DNA of 64,000 nucleotides from Streptomyces sp. DT2A-34 (GCF_030499515.1 NZ_JASTWJ010000001.1:1302001-1366000), one strand, 5' to 3'. Positions 10,471 to 19,378 are shown, numbered from the stretch's first letter. The notes: generated from the letters alone by a model not told the origin. Numbers and translations are program-made.

Positions 10471-12570
10471 TCAGGCGGCCCGCTCCTCCGGCTCCGCCAC
10501 CAAGGGCACCTGGGGGCCGTTCGATTCGCGCAGCCAGCGCCGCAGCACGCGGTGCACGTGCTCGGCGCCGACGAGGTCCTCCCCGTCGTCGACCGGCACG
10601 GAGAAGGCGAGCGGTGACAGCAGGAACGGCTTGCCCTGCGCGCCGCCGAGCCCGCCGTGCGAACCGATCTGCTCCTCGAAGGCGAGGACCTCGCCGCCGT
10701 CGGCCGGGTCGTACGCGGAGTTGACCATGATGTCGGCGACGTTCGGGAAGGAGTGCGTGCGCCGTACGGCGTCGGCGGCGCCCGGCCCGAAGACCTCCAA
10801 CGGCCCGGGTTTGTCGTCCAGTTGGTCGAGAGGGATCTCCGCGCCGTACGCGCCGAGCACGAGCCCGCCGTGCTTCTCGCTGCGGACGAGCAGGAAACCG
10901 ACGCCGGGATGGTTGGCGAGGGTGGCGAGCAGGGCGGGGTGGCGGGCGTCGATCTCCTCCTTGGTCATCCGGTGCGGCACGTCCGGGAAGGAGACCAGGC
11001 CGAGGTTGCCGGAGGCCAGCACGATCGGCTCGGAACGGCGGCGCGAGGGGCGGTGCTGCTCGCCGCCCTCCTCGACGGGGATGCGCAGCGCCGCGCGCAC
11101 CGCCGCACGGGCCTCGGCCCCGCTGTGAGTGCGCTGCGCCCTGCGCGGCACGGGCAGCCCGCAGCCGGCCCGCACCAGGTCGCCGAGGCCGAGGCCGTAG
11201 CGGGCGCGGAAGGTCTCGCCGGGGCTCTGGCCGTGGTCCGACAGCACGACGAACCGGTACGGCCGCGGCGCATGCTCGGCGACCTTCTCGATCAACGCCA
11301 TAGCCCGGTCGAGGCGTTCGAGGACCTTCTCGGCGTCCCGGCTGCACGGCCCCGAGTGGTGGGCCACTTCGTCGTACGCCACGAGGTCGGCGTAGACGGA
11401 GGTGCGCCCGGCGAGCATGTCGCCCATCACCGCGGCCACGACGACGTCCCGCTCGACGACGGTCGCGAAGGCGCGGACGAACGGGTAGAGGCCGCCGCGG
11501 GAGACCCTCGGCCGGACCTTGCGGGCGCGGGCCCGGGTGGACTGGCCGATCTCGCGGCCGACCTCGGCGACGAAGGACAGGGCGGTGCGCACGGCGTTGG
11601 CCGGGTCGGAGAAGTAGGCGAAGTAGCCGGCCCGGGAGCGGTTCTCGCGGCTGCGGCGTTTGGTGGCGATGGACAGCACGAGGGCCTGCTCGTCGGCGCC
11701 GCCGCTGAAGAGGTTGCCGCGGCTGGCGCCGTCGGCGGTGAGCAGTCCGCCGTCGCCGGTGCGGTCGATGGCGCGGCGCTGGAGTTCGGCGGCGCTGGTG
11801 GGGCGGTTGCAGACCATCACCTCGCGGCCGGCCTTCTCGTACCAGCGGAAGGCGGGCACGTCGTGGTTGCTGCCGTGCAGGATGCCGAGTTGGCTGGCGC
11901 CGGTCTGGCTGGACCAGTCGGTGCGCCAGGGGGTGAGCCGGTGGGTGGGGCGGGCGCCGCCGCCGGTGCCATGGCCGGCGCTGTCGCCGAGCCAGCGGGC
12001 GATTGTGGGCATCAGGTCCTTGTCGACGGCGGCGCGCAGGACGTCGTGGCCCACGCCGTCGAGTTGCAGGAAGACGGTGCCGGGGCTGGACGGGCCGGGT
12101 GGCAGCGCTCTGCGGCGGCGGTCGGCGAGGCGGTACAGCCTGCGCCGGTACGCGTCGTCGTCCCGTACCGCGAGGGCGGCGCCGGTGGCGGAGGCGACGG
12201 CGGACATCACGGCGGCGACGATGACGGCGGTCTCGGGGGCGGCCGCGCTGTCGCCGGAGGGCACGAGGCGCAGGGCGACGATGAGCAGCGAGCCGTTGAG
12301 GAAGAACACCAGCAGGCCGAGCACCAGGGCGGGCACCAGCAGCAGGAGCCGTACGAGGAGGGGCCAGAAGATCGCCGAGAGCAGACCGAACGCGCCGGCG
12401 CCGAGGGCCGCGGTGACGGCGATGCTGGTGGCGCTGTCACCGTCCGCGGACTGGAGTTGGAAGTCGGGCAGGATCCCGGCGAGCACGAGCATGGTGACGG
12501 TGGAGACCGCCCACACGGTGACGCTCCGCCCGACCTGACTGGCAACCCGCCGCCAACGCCCACCACGCAC
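10471..12570 (-). CDS. Membrane protein with holin-like N-terminus and alkaline-phosphatase/phosphodiesterase-superfamily domain
   Basis: A 699-residue protein. Residues about 10-135 contain four hydrophobic helices (for example AVSTVTMLVLAGILP and LLLLVPALVLGLLVF), like proteins annotated as phage holin family. From about residue 165 there is an alkaline phosphatase/type I phosphodiesterase fold: TVFLQLDGVGHDVL gives the first metal aspartate, and YADLVAYDEVAHHSG and VVLSDHGQSPG give later Asp/His ligands. The active domain is probably anchored at the membrane and hydrolyses a phosphoester, substrate unknown. The start is a GTG at 12570. The holin label reflects the N-terminal fold only; nothing indicates a phage. 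Confidence 0.8.
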   Translation of the reverse strand: MRGGRWRRVASQVGRSVTVWAVSTVTMLVLAGILPDFQLQSADGDSATSIAVTAALGAGAFGLLSAIFWPLLVRLLLLVPALVLGLLVFFLNGSLLIVALRLVPSGDSAAAPETAVIVAAVMSAVASATGAALAVRDDDAYRRRLYRLADRRRRALPPGPSSPGTVFLQLDGVGHDVLRAAVDKDLMPTIARWLGDSAGHGTGGGARPTHRLTPWRTDWSSQTGASQLGILHGSNHDVPAFRWYEKAGREVMVCNRPTSAAELQRRAIDRTGDGGLLTADGASRGNLFSGGADEQALVLSIATKRRSRENRSRAGYFAYFSDPANAVRTALSFVAEVGREIGQSTRARARKVRPRVSRGGLYPFVRAFATVVERDVVVAAVMGDMLAGRTSVYADLVAYDEVAHHSGPCSRDAEKVLERLDRAMALIEKVAEHAPRPYRFVVLSDHGQSPGETFRARYGLGLGDLVRAGCGLPVPRRAQRTHSGAEARAAVRAALRIPVEEGGEQHRPSRRRSEPIVLASGNLGLVSFPDVPHRMTKEEIDARHPALLATLANHPGVGFLLVRSEKHGGLVLGAYGAEIPLDQLDDKPGPLEVFGPGAADAVRRTHSFPNVADIMVNSAYDPADGGEVLAFEEQIGSHGGLGGAQGKPFLLSPLAFSVPVDDGEDLVGAEHVHRVLRRWLRESNGPQVPLVAEPEERAA

Positions 12571-12676
12571 GCCCAGCCCACCTCACGTCCGACCCCCCGC
12601 CCCGACCCGGGCCTCTACGCCCCCCAGCGTGGCACACGGCACCGACACCGGCCGGTGCCACAGCTCGGGCCCTGCC

Positions 12677-12810
12677 CTCTCGCCCCCGCCGCCCCTACCC
12701 GTCCCATCCTGAAGGGGCTCCGCCCCTTCGACCCCGCTGAGGGCTGCCGCCCCCAGACCCCCGCTTCGGCCCTGAACGGGCCTCGTCCTCAAACGCCGGA
12801 CGGGCTGAAA
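12677..12810 (+). repeat. Dispersed repeat family B, copy 1
   Basis: A GC-rich element beginning CGCCCCCGCCGCCCCTACCC, with an internal hairpin GGGGCTCCGCCCC and ending in a conserved block with CCTCGTCCTCAAACGCCGG. Related copies lie at 29999-30110 (same orientation) and 32208-32350 (opposite). It occupies most of the 274-bp gap 12571-12844, downstream of the small minus-strand gene that stops at 12845, where it could act as a terminator. Confidence 0.75.
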
Positions 12811-12844
12811 AGCCCGGGCCGGCGTTGAGAGTGGCTGGAATGTG

Positions 12845-13252
12845 TCAACGTCCGTCGTAGCCGGCCGTCGGCATCGACAGTCTCCGATGGACCCGGGCCT
12901 TCATCTGCGCGTCGTACAACGGTTCCGCGCGCCCCACGATCTCCACCCGCACTCCCCGCCGGGCGCACTCCGCGGTGAACTCCTCGACGGAGGACAGCGC
13001 GCTCTCCAGCACCCTCCGGCTGGGCGCCACGAACAGGTCGAGGCCGGGCCGCACGCCTTCCCACAGCACGCTGTGGTCCGCCCGCAACCGGCGTACGAGG
13101 AGTTCGCGCGCGACGACGTACCCGTGCTCGGCGGCCCAGTGCGCGCACATCGCGTGCTGGCTGCGGGAGTCCACCAGGAAGGGGTCGGCGTCCAGCTCTT
13201 CGAGAGGCGTCAGACTGGCGATCGCCGTGACACGCACTACGGATGACCCCAT
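12845..13252 (-). CDS. Conserved-looking hypothetical protein, possibly resolvase-like fold
   Basis: A 135-residue soluble protein I do not recognise firmly. It reads as alternating strands and helices (VRVTAIASLTPLEELDAD, GYVVARELLVRRL, GLDLFVAPSRRVLESAL, CARRGVRVEIVGRAEPLYD), loosely like the N-terminal domain of serine recombinases. The catalytic serine context is not apparent and there is no DNA-binding tail, so recombinase activity is unlikely. The start ATG at 13252 is the only good one before the divergent MBL gene. The third-position GC pattern supports this strand. Confidence 0.7.
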   Translation of the reverse strand: MGSSVVRVTAIASLTPLEELDADPFLVDSRSQHAMCAHWAAEHGYVVARELLVRRLRADHSVLWEGVRPGLDLFVAPSRRVLESALSSVEEFTAECARRGVRVEIVGRAEPLYDAQMKARVHRRLSMPTAGYDGR

Positions 13253-13336
13253 GGCGTCCCCCTCACCTCCGGGTTTCGCCGCCGACCCTACTCCAGCCCG
13301 TACGCTTCGGGGAGTCGCGCGAAGGAGGCAAAGAAG

Positions 13337-14110
13337 GTGCCGGTGGAGATCACCTGGTGGGGTCACGCCACTTGCACGGTCGACGATTCGAACGTACGCG
13401 TTCTCACCGACCCCCTGTTCGCGCGCCGGCTCGCACATCTGCGCCGCCGCCGGGGCGCGCTGCCACCGCCCGGCGCCTGGCGCGCGGACGTCGCCGCGGT
13501 CTCCCACCTCCACGCGGACCACCTGCACGTTCCGTCCCTGGCGAGGCTGGCGCGGGGCACCCGTCTGCTCGTGCCCCGGGGTGCGCCCCGCGCGGTGCCG
13601 GCACTGCGCCGGCTCACGCATCTGCGGGTGACCGAGATGGCGCCCGGGGACGTGACGACGGTGGGCGAGCTGGCCGTACGGGCCGTGCCCGCGCGGCACG
13701 ACGGGCGGCGGCTGCCCGTCGGACCGCACCGCTCCCCCGCCCTGGGCTATGTCATCGAGGGCGAGGGCCGTACGTACTTCGCCGGGGACACCGGGCTGTT
13801 CGAGTCGATGGCGAAGGAGGTCGGGCCGGTCGACGTGGCGCTGCTGCCGGTGGGCGGTTGGGGACCGTATCTCGGGGAGGGGCATCTGGACGCGGGGCGG
13901 GCCGCCGAGGCGCTGGCCCTGCTCGCGCCGCGCAGTGCGGTGCCGGTGCACTACGGCACGTACTGGCCGATCGGCATGGACGCCGTGCGCCCCCATGAAT
14001 TCCATGCGCCGGGCGACGAGTTCGCGCGGCTCGCGGCGGAGCGCGCGCCCGGCGTATCGGTGCACCGGCTCACACACGGGGAGAGCGTGCGTCTGGAGGT
14101 GACCCGGTGA
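13337..14110 (+). CDS. Metallo-beta-lactamase-fold hydrolase
   Basis: A 257-residue MBL-fold protein of the UlaG-like branch. It has WWGHAT at the N-terminus, the metal-binding motif SHLHADHLH (HxHxDH) near residue 58, an FAGDTGLF aspartate and a late VHYGTYWP histidine, so both metal sites look complete. The substrate is unknown. The GTG start at 13337 has a strong AAGGAGG eight bases upstream. The downstream DedA gene overlaps by four bases (GTGA), so the two are co-translated. Confidence 0.9.
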   Translation: MPVEITWWGHATCTVDDSNVRVLTDPLFARRLAHLRRRRGALPPPGAWRADVAAVSHLHADHLHVPSLARLARGTRLLVPRGAPRAVPALRRLTHLRVTEMAPGDVTTVGELAVRAVPARHDGRRLPVGPHRSPALGYVIEGEGRTYFAGDTGLFESMAKEVGPVDVALLPVGGWGPYLGEGHLDAGRAAEALALLAPRSAVPVHYGTYWPIGMDAVRPHEFHAPGDEFARLAAERAPGVSVHRLTHGESVRLEVTR

Positions 14111-14727
14111 CGGTGCTGGCCGCCACGGCGACGGTGGTGCCGACCGAGTCGACGCAGCAGGCGATCGGCTATCCGTCGCTGTTCCTGCTGGTGCTGATCG
14201 GGGCGCTGGTGCCGATAGTGCCGACCGGGGCGCTGGTGAGTTCGGCGGCGGTGGTGGCGTTCCACCAGACGGCGCCGTTCTCGCTGGCGCTGGTGTTCCT
14301 GACGGCGTCGACCGCCGCGTTCCTGGGCGATGCGACGCTGTACTGGCTGGGGCGGCGCGGGATGCGGTCGAAGAACGGCTCGCGCTGGCTGGAGGCGATC
14401 CGCTCGCGCGCCCCGGAGGAACGGCTCGCTCAGGCGCAGGGGAAGCTCGCCACGCATGGGGTGGCCGTGCTGGTGCTGTCCCGGCTGGTGCCGGCGGGGC
14501 GGCTGCCGGTGATGTTGGCCTGTCTGCTGGCGAAGTGGCCGATGCGGCGGTTCGCGCGGGGGAACTTGCCGGCGTGCCTCGCATGGGCGGTGACGTATCA
14601 GCTGATCGGGATTCTTGGGGGGTCGCTGTTCAGTGAGCCGTGGGAGGGTGTGGTCGCGGCGGTTGCGTTGACGCTGGTCATCAGCGTGGCGCCGAGTGTG
14701 TGGCGGCGGGTTCGATCTGCCAGGTGA
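14107..14727 (+). CDS. DedA-family membrane protein
   Basis: A 206-residue integral membrane protein of the DedA/SNARE-associated family, whose members are linked to lipid carrier transport and envelope homeostasis. It has hydrophobic helices near residues 22-45, 55-78, about 120-140 and 155-190, and the family block SRLVPAGRLPVMLACLLA containing the conserved arginines. Start GTG overlaps the MBL gene stop. It is followed by a family A repeat that may terminate the two-gene operon. Confidence 0.88.
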   Translation: MTVLAATATVVPTESTQQAIGYPSLFLLVLIGALVPIVPTGALVSSAAVVAFHQTAPFSLALVFLTASTAAFLGDATLYWLGRRGMRSKNGSRWLEAIRSRAPEERLAQAQGKLATHGVAVLVLSRLVPAGRLPVMLACLLAKWPMRRFARGNLPACLAWAVTYQLIGILGGSLFSEPWEGVVAAVALTLVISVAPSVWRRVRSAR

Positions 14728-14762
14728 TGATTCGTCGCGGAGTGCGGGTCGTTCGTGGTTGC

Positions 14763-14808
14763 TCGCGCCCACGCGGCGGAGCCGCACATCGATACAGCCC
14801 CGCGCCCC
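14763..14808. repeat. Dispersed 46-bp GC-rich repeat, family A, copy 2
   Basis: Inverted copy of the element at 6896-6941, with the same GCGGC hairpin. It lies in the 93-bp gap between the convergent DedA gene and the second MBL gene, a natural position for a bidirectional terminator. Confidence 0.75.
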
Positions 14809-14820
14809 TGGGCGGCCGCA

Positions 14821-15903
14821 CTACAGCACCCTTGAAGCGCCGACCGGCATGTCCCACAGGTCCTCCCGGTCCAGCCCCGCCTTCTTCCAAGCCGCCCGCA
14901 CGCGTGTGAGCGGCTCGAGAACCGGCTCCGCCGACAGGACGAACGTGCCCCAGTGCATCGGCGCCATCCGCCTCGCGCCGAGGTCCTGGGCGGCGCGGAC
15001 CGCTTCCTCCGGGTCGCAGTGGACGTCGCTGAGCCACCAGCGGGGGTCGTAGGCGCCGATGGGGAGCAGGGCGAGGTCGATGCCGGGGTAGCGCCCGCCG
15101 ATGCGGGGGAACCAGTGGCCGTAGCCCGTGTCGCCCGCGAAGTACACGCGCTGTCCGTCGGGGGCGGTGAGCACCCAGCCGCCCCACAGGCTGCGGCAGG
15201 TGTCGGTGAGGGTGCGCTTGGACCAGTGGTGGGCGGGCACGAAGTCGAAGCGGACCCCGGACAGTTCGGCCGCTTCCCACCAGTCCAGCTCGGTGACCTG
15301 GGTGAAGCGGCGGCGACGGAACCAGCCCGCGAGGCCGGCCGGCACGAACACGGGGGTGTCGCGCGGGAGTCGGCGCAGCGTGGGGGCGTCCAGGTGGTCG
15401 TAGTGGTTGTGGCTGATGACCACCGCGTCCACGCGCGGCAGGGCGCTCCAGGGGATGCCGACGGGGGTGATGCGGGCCGGGGTGCCGAGGATGCGGCGCG
15501 ACCAGACGGGGTCGGTGAGGACGGTCAGCCCGCCGATCCGCACCACCCAACTGGCGTGCCCCGCCCAGGAGACGGCGACGGTGCGCGCGCCCACGCGGGG
15601 CAGCGGGGCCGGTTCGAAGGGCAGCCGGGGGATGTCGGCCAGGCCCTCGCGGCCGGGGCGTACGGCGCCCTCGCGGGCGAAGCGGGCGAGGGTCCTGAAG
15701 CCGGGCAGCGGGGCGGTGAGACGGTCGTGGAAGGTCCGCGGCCACGCCCGGCGTTCACCCAGCGGGCGGGGTGCGGCGAGCGGCGGGCACGGGGGCGAGA
15801 GTGGTGACGGTTCCGCCGGAGCGTCGGTTTCCCGGGTCGTCGTACGCGGCGTGGTCGTCGTACGCGGCGTGGTCGACATGGCTGACTCGGACTGCTGCGT
15901 CAT
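14821..15903 (-). CDS. Metallo-beta-lactamase-fold hydrolase, NAPE-PLD/UlaG-like
   Basis: A 360-residue MBL-fold protein. After a Thr/Pro-rich disordered N-terminus (to about residue 50) come SWAGHASWVVRIGG, the metal motif SHNHYDHLD, PAHHWSKR, FAGDTGYGHWFPRIG and APMHWGTF, so all metal ligands are present. It resembles bacterial homologues of N-acylphosphatidylethanolamine phospholipase D. I chose ATG at 15903 over 15918 because it overlaps the upstream stop as ATGA and has GGGAG eight bases upstream. It follows the aminotransferase-like gene directly. Confidence 0.87.
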   Translation of the reverse strand: MTQQSESAMSTTPRTTTTPRTTTRETDAPAEPSPLSPPCPPLAAPRPLGERRAWPRTFHDRLTAPLPGFRTLARFAREGAVRPGREGLADIPRLPFEPAPLPRVGARTVAVSWAGHASWVVRIGGLTVLTDPVWSRRILGTPARITPVGIPWSALPRVDAVVISHNHYDHLDAPTLRRLPRDTPVFVPAGLAGWFRRRRFTQVTELDWWEAAELSGVRFDFVPAHHWSKRTLTDTCRSLWGGWVLTAPDGQRVYFAGDTGYGHWFPRIGGRYPGIDLALLPIGAYDPRWWLSDVHCDPEEAVRAAQDLGARRMAPMHWGTFVLSAEPVLEPLTRVRAAWKKAGLDREDLWDMPVGASRVL

Positions 15904-17147
15904 CGAGGAGGCTCCCATCGCTGAGCGTCGTCACGGAGATCGTCGAAGACCGTCTTCAAGTGGATCAATGCGCGTTGCACGTGGGGCAGTTCCAACGGCG
16001 AGGGTGATGTGATGCATTCCGCGCGTTCCTCGTCGCTGCCGGCCAGCAGCGGCCCGGTGGACAGCCGTACGCGCAGCGCGCCGAGGTCGTCGCCGAAGCG
16101 GTGCCCGCCCGGGGCGGGCAGGCCGAGCCGGGCGGCGAGGTAGTCCTCCAGGTCCTGCGCGTCCCCCACGTCGTGCGCGGACAGCCCGGCGCGCAGCGGG
16201 CCGAGGTCGATGTACAGGTGCCGTCCGGCCTGTGGGGGCCGTGCCAGGGCCCCGGCCCCCACAGCGGCCGCGTGCATGGCGCCGGCCACGCGCGCGTGCA
16301 GGCGTACGGCGGCGGTGACCCGCGCGGTGACCGGCTCGGGCTCGGCCAGCGCGTACCCGGCCGCGAGGGCGACCGGGCCGGCGACGCGGGCGCCGAGCGC
16401 GGTGAGCACGTCGAGCACGCGCGCGTGAAGGCTGTCGCCGACCTCGCCCGCGGGGAACCGGGCGACCGCGGCCGGCCAGCCCGGCGGGAGGTGGGCGCCG
16501 GACAGGTCGGTGACGACGGTGACTTGGTCGGGCAGCATCTCGGCGGGGCTGAGCAGCACGGTGTCGTGCGGGGCGTGCACGGTGTCGCGCCAGGTCTCGT
16601 CGCTGACCAGGTGCAGCCCCTCGTCGGTGGCGGCCTCCAGGGTCTCGTGCAGCGCTTCGGGCGGGGCCACCGTGGCGGTGGGGTCGTCGGCGACGGACAG
16701 CACGAGCAGCCGGGGGTCACCGCCCTCCGCACGGACTCGGCGGACGGTCTCCAGAAGGGCGTACGGATCCGGGACTCCGCCGCACTCGGCCGGTGTCGCC
16801 ACATGGAAGACGGGTCTGCCCAACAGGCGTGCGTACGGCGCCCACCAGGCCGCGCAGGGCCGCGGCACCAGGACGTCGCCGCCGAGCGCGGCGGTCAACG
16901 CGAGCAGCAGCGCGGGCGCCCCGGGAGCGGCCACCGCCCGGCCGGGCTCGGTCGGCAGGCCACGCCGGTCCCAGTAGCCGCACGCGGCCTCCAGGAGTGC
17001 GGCACCGCCGCCGACCGGCTCGCTCTCGGCCCGCCCCGCCGCCGCGGCGAGCACGGCGGCCAGTTCGGGCAGCACGGGCAGCCCGTCGTCCGGGAGCGGC
17101 GGCCCGAAACGGACGGGGCCGTGGTCTTCGGGGTCCGTCCGGCGCAT
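15900..17147 (-). CDS. Class I/II aminotransferase-like protein lacking the PLP lysine
   Basis: A 415-residue protein with the fold-type I aminotransferase layout: an N-terminal segment GGAALLEAACGYWDRRG, the central SDETWRDTVH (normally DExY), and a C-terminal ALRVRLSTGP arginine block. Where active enzymes have S-x-S-K before the PGW segment, this one reads TDLSGAHLPPGW, with glycine for the lysine. The whole protein has a single lysine, near its C-terminus (HLKTVF). It therefore cannot form the usual internal aldimine there and is probably not a transaminase; it may be a structural or sensing homologue. Start ATG at 17147 has GGAGG at good spacing. Coupled to the MBL gene downstream. Confidence 0.82.
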   Translation of the reverse strand: MRRTDPEDHGPVRFGPPLPDDGLPVLPELAAVLAAAAGRAESEPVGGGAALLEAACGYWDRRGLPTEPGRAVAAPGAPALLLALTAALGGDVLVPRPCAAWWAPYARLLGRPVFHVATPAECGGVPDPYALLETVRRVRAEGGDPRLLVLSVADDPTATVAPPEALHETLEAATDEGLHLVSDETWRDTVHAPHDTVLLSPAEMLPDQVTVVTDLSGAHLPPGWPAAVARFPAGEVGDSLHARVLDVLTALGARVAGPVALAAGYALAEPEPVTARVTAAVRLHARVAGAMHAAAVGAGALARPPQAGRHLYIDLGPLRAGLSAHDVGDAQDLEDYLAARLGLPAPGGHRFGDDLGALRVRLSTGPLLAGSDEERAECITSPSPLELPHVQRALIHLKTVFDDLRDDAQRWEPPR

Positions 17148-17274
17148 CCGTGCCTCCGCGCAATGCCTGGTGTCCTGGTGGTCCGTCGTGGTCCGGTGCT
17201 CCCGCGCTCTGCGTACCCATCGTCGAGCAACCCCATGAGCCTCCGCTGAGGTTGCGCCCGTCACATACGGTCTG

Positions 17275-18249
17275 TCAGTCCTCCGCGGAGGGCGTCTTGC
17301 GGCGCAGCCGGTACACCGCACCGCCGAGCGCGCCCGCGATCAGGAGGCCTCCGGCCGCCAGGGCGGGGACGGAGTCGGTGAAGGCACCGCCCGCTCCGGC
17401 CTCCACGCCACGATGGATCGCCTCGCCGCCGCAGTCTTCCGAGTGCTGCCCGCCGGTGTCCGCATGGTGCTCGGTTTCGTACGAGTGAGGTTCCGACTTG
17501 TCCAGGGAGGGGTCGGCCTTGTCCGTATAGGGCGCGGCCTTGTCCGCGTAGGACTCAGTGCTGTCCGCGTAGGGCTCGGCGTTGTCCCCATGGGACTCGG
17601 TGTTGCCCGAGTGCTGCTCACCGCAGGGCCGGCTGCCGCCCTCGCTGCTGCCCTGGCCCCCGTCGACGCCGCCCTTGCCGCCCCCGTCGACGCCGCCCTT
17701 GCCGCCCTCGGCACCGCCCCCGTCGCCCTCGCCGTCCCCCATGCCGCCCTCGGTGCCACTTCCGCCCCCGTCCGCGGCACCCCCATCCGCAGCACCCCCT
17801 TCCGCGGCACCCTTGCCGCCACCACTGTCCTGAGCCACCGTGAACGTCGCGCTCCACGGCTTGCCCTCCCCTCCGGCTGCCGCCGGGCAGGTGCCGTCGA
17901 CCGTCCACGCGGAGGCCGGTCCGGCCGCGTCCGGGTCGCCCTCGACGTTCTCGGCCGGGGGGACGCGGGCCGTTCCGCTGTAGGCGGCCCCGGCCTGCTT
18001 CTCGTCCTTGCCGGAGACCTTCTTCAGCTGGACGGTGCCTTCCTCGAACGCCTCCGAGGTGGCTTCGAGGGCGGCCGGCGCGGACCCGCCGAGGGAGTCG
18101 CAGGAGACCGAGACGGTGACGCTGCCGCCCGGCGGGACCGTGCCGGGGCTGACCTCCGCGGCCGGGTCCGCGGAGGCGGCCGAGGCGGTACTGCCGACGA
18201 CGGCACCGGCCAGAGCGGCGACGGACAGGGCACGGACGGTGCGGCGCAT
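17275..18249 (-). CDS. Secreted, membrane-anchored Gly/Ser-rich surface protein
   Basis: A 324-residue exported protein. It begins with a signal peptide (MRRTVRALSVAALAGAVVGS, cleavage after ASA). Residues about 30-140 form a beta-rich extracellular domain with two cysteine positions. Then comes a Gly/Glu-rich low-complexity stretch, with GGAADGG and GGVDGGGKGG repeats, followed by a segment of imperfect repeats built on the theme Y-A/T-D-K-A/S. A C-terminal helix (AAGGLLIAGALGGAVYRLRRK) with basic stop-transfer residues anchors it. No LPxTG motif is visible. Good Shine-Dalgarno AAGGAG before ATG at 18249. Function unknown. Confidence 0.85.
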   Translation of the reverse strand: MRRTVRALSVAALAGAVVGSTASAASADPAAEVSPGTVPPGGSVTVSVSCDSLGGSAPAALEATSEAFEEGTVQLKKVSGKDEKQAGAAYSGTARVPPAENVEGDPDAAGPASAWTVDGTCPAAAGGEGKPWSATFTVAQDSGGGKGAAEGGAADGGAADGGGSGTEGGMGDGEGDGGGAEGGKGGVDGGGKGGVDGGQGSSEGGSRPCGEQHSGNTESHGDNAEPYADSTESYADKAAPYTDKADPSLDKSEPHSYETEHHADTGGQHSEDCGGEAIHRGVEAGAGGAFTDSVPALAAGGLLIAGALGGAVYRLRRKTPSAED

Positions 18250-18271
18250 GGGGTGAACTCCTTCGGCCGAC

Positions 18272-18306
18272 GGCTGCGGGGGTACGGCGTTCGTGCCCCC
18301 GCAGCC
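18272..18306. promoter_or_regulatory. Perfect 11-bp inverted repeat upstream of the surface-protein gene
   Basis: GGCTGCGGGGG at 18272-18282 and its exact complement at 18296-18306 are separated by 13 bases. It lies 23 bases before the start of the minus-strand surface protein gene, so it could be a leader hairpin or an operator. The rest of the 258-bp gap 18250-18507 shows no gene. Confidence 0.55.
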
Positions 18307-18507
18307 ATGACAGCCCGCCCGGCGTCCGGGCGCGCGCGGCCGGGCACCATTCGCGGGACGGTGGACGGCCGAGCGGGTGACGCGGAGGGCATCGAGGTGT
18401 CGAGGCGGGAAGGCGTGGAGGCCTGGAGGCGTCGACCGAAGCCATTTGGCCAGTTGGATTTCCGAACCGAGTTCACCCCAGTGCGTCCGGTATCCCAGCT
18501 CACCCCG

Positions 18508-19224
18508 TCAGTTCATCAGCGCCGCCAGGTCCCGCTCCAGCCCGCGCCCCCGCCTGCTGACGACGCCGGCCGCGACGTCCGACAGCTTGCGGTTGGTGCC
18601 CTGCGAGATGCGGCGCAGTACGCCGAAGGCGGCGTCGGCGTCGCAGCCGAGGACGTGCATGACGATGCCGCACGCCTGGTCGACGACGGGCCGGGAGCGC
18701 AGGGCGGTGCCGAGGTGGTCGAGCTCGGTGAGCGCGGCGCGGTAGGAGCGGTCGCGGACCAGGCAGCTCGCGGCGAGTTCGCCCAGGGCGTGCACAGGCC
18801 CGTGCGCGGCGTCACCGAGGGCGCCGGGCCGGAAGCTGTAGAGACTGAGCGTGACCGTCAGGCCGGACCGTCGGAACGGGAGCGTGACACTGGAGCGCAC
18901 GCCCGAGTCGAGGGCCATGGCGCGGTACTCCGGCCAGCGCTCGTCGCGCAGCAGGTCGGCCGAGTCGACGGGCCTGCCCCGTTCCAGGGCGGCCGGAATG
19001 GGCCCGTCCCCGGACCGCAGTTGCACGGCGACGAGTCCGGCGAGGTCGGGATGGGTCACGGCGGCGGGCCGCTCGGCTCCCGCCTCGGCCACCAGGCTGC
19101 TGGCTCCGCAGCAGTCGGCGGTACAGCGCACGGCCTGTTCGGCCAACTCGGACAGCCTGCGCCCCGGAAGGGCGGCCTCGGCGGACTCGTCACCCCAGTG
19201 ACCCACCTGTTCGTGAGCGGGCAT
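18508..19224 (-). CDS. GAF-ANTAR domain protein, putative RNA-binding antiterminator
   Basis: A 238-residue regulator. The N-terminal two thirds look like a degenerate GAF sensor domain (SELAEQAVRCTADCCGASSL, SVTLPFRRSGLTVTLSLYS). The last 70 residues form a three-helix ANTAR domain with the typical QACGIVMHVLGCDADAAFGVLRRIS. ANTAR proteins bind twin-hairpin RNA and allow read-through of terminators. Start ATG at 19224 chosen for GAGGAG six bases upstream. It is divergent from the PAS/GAF gene, with 154 bp between, so the two may be regulated together. Confidence 0.87.
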   Translation of the reverse strand: MPAHEQVGHWGDESAEAALPGRRLSELAEQAVRCTADCCGASSLVAEAGAERPAAVTHPDLAGLVAVQLRSGDGPIPAALERGRPVDSADLLRDERWPEYRAMALDSGVRSSVTLPFRRSGLTVTLSLYSFRPGALGDAAHGPVHALGELAASCLVRDRSYRAALTELDHLGTALRSRPVVDQACGIVMHVLGCDADAAFGVLRRISQGTNRKLSDVAAGVVSRRGRGLERDLAALMN

Positions 19225-19378
19225 CCTCAACTCCTCCTCTTCCCTGCGCGTTCCCGGACCCGCTTCCGTGCGCTTTCCCGGACCCGCGCGGGGAAAACAG
19301 GGAATGCGGCGGAGAACAGGGAGAACCAGTTGGCACCCGCCGCTCCGCGACGCCTCACCGCCAGCTAGGTTCGTTCCC

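Noticed and set aside
10471..12570. Prophage, suggested by holin-like proteins here and at 48354-48875
   Set aside because: Only membrane topology resembles holins; no capsid, tail, terminase or lysin genes exist, and these families are chromosomal in actinobacteria.
10657..12828. 723-codon plus-strand open frame antisense to the phosphatase-like gene
   Set aside because: Low-complexity Gly/Ala/Val sequence without motifs; the minus strand has clear phosphatase-superfamily and membrane features.
12845..13252. Functional serine recombinase
   Set aside because: Only a vague fold resemblance; the catalytic serine motif and DNA-binding region are missing.
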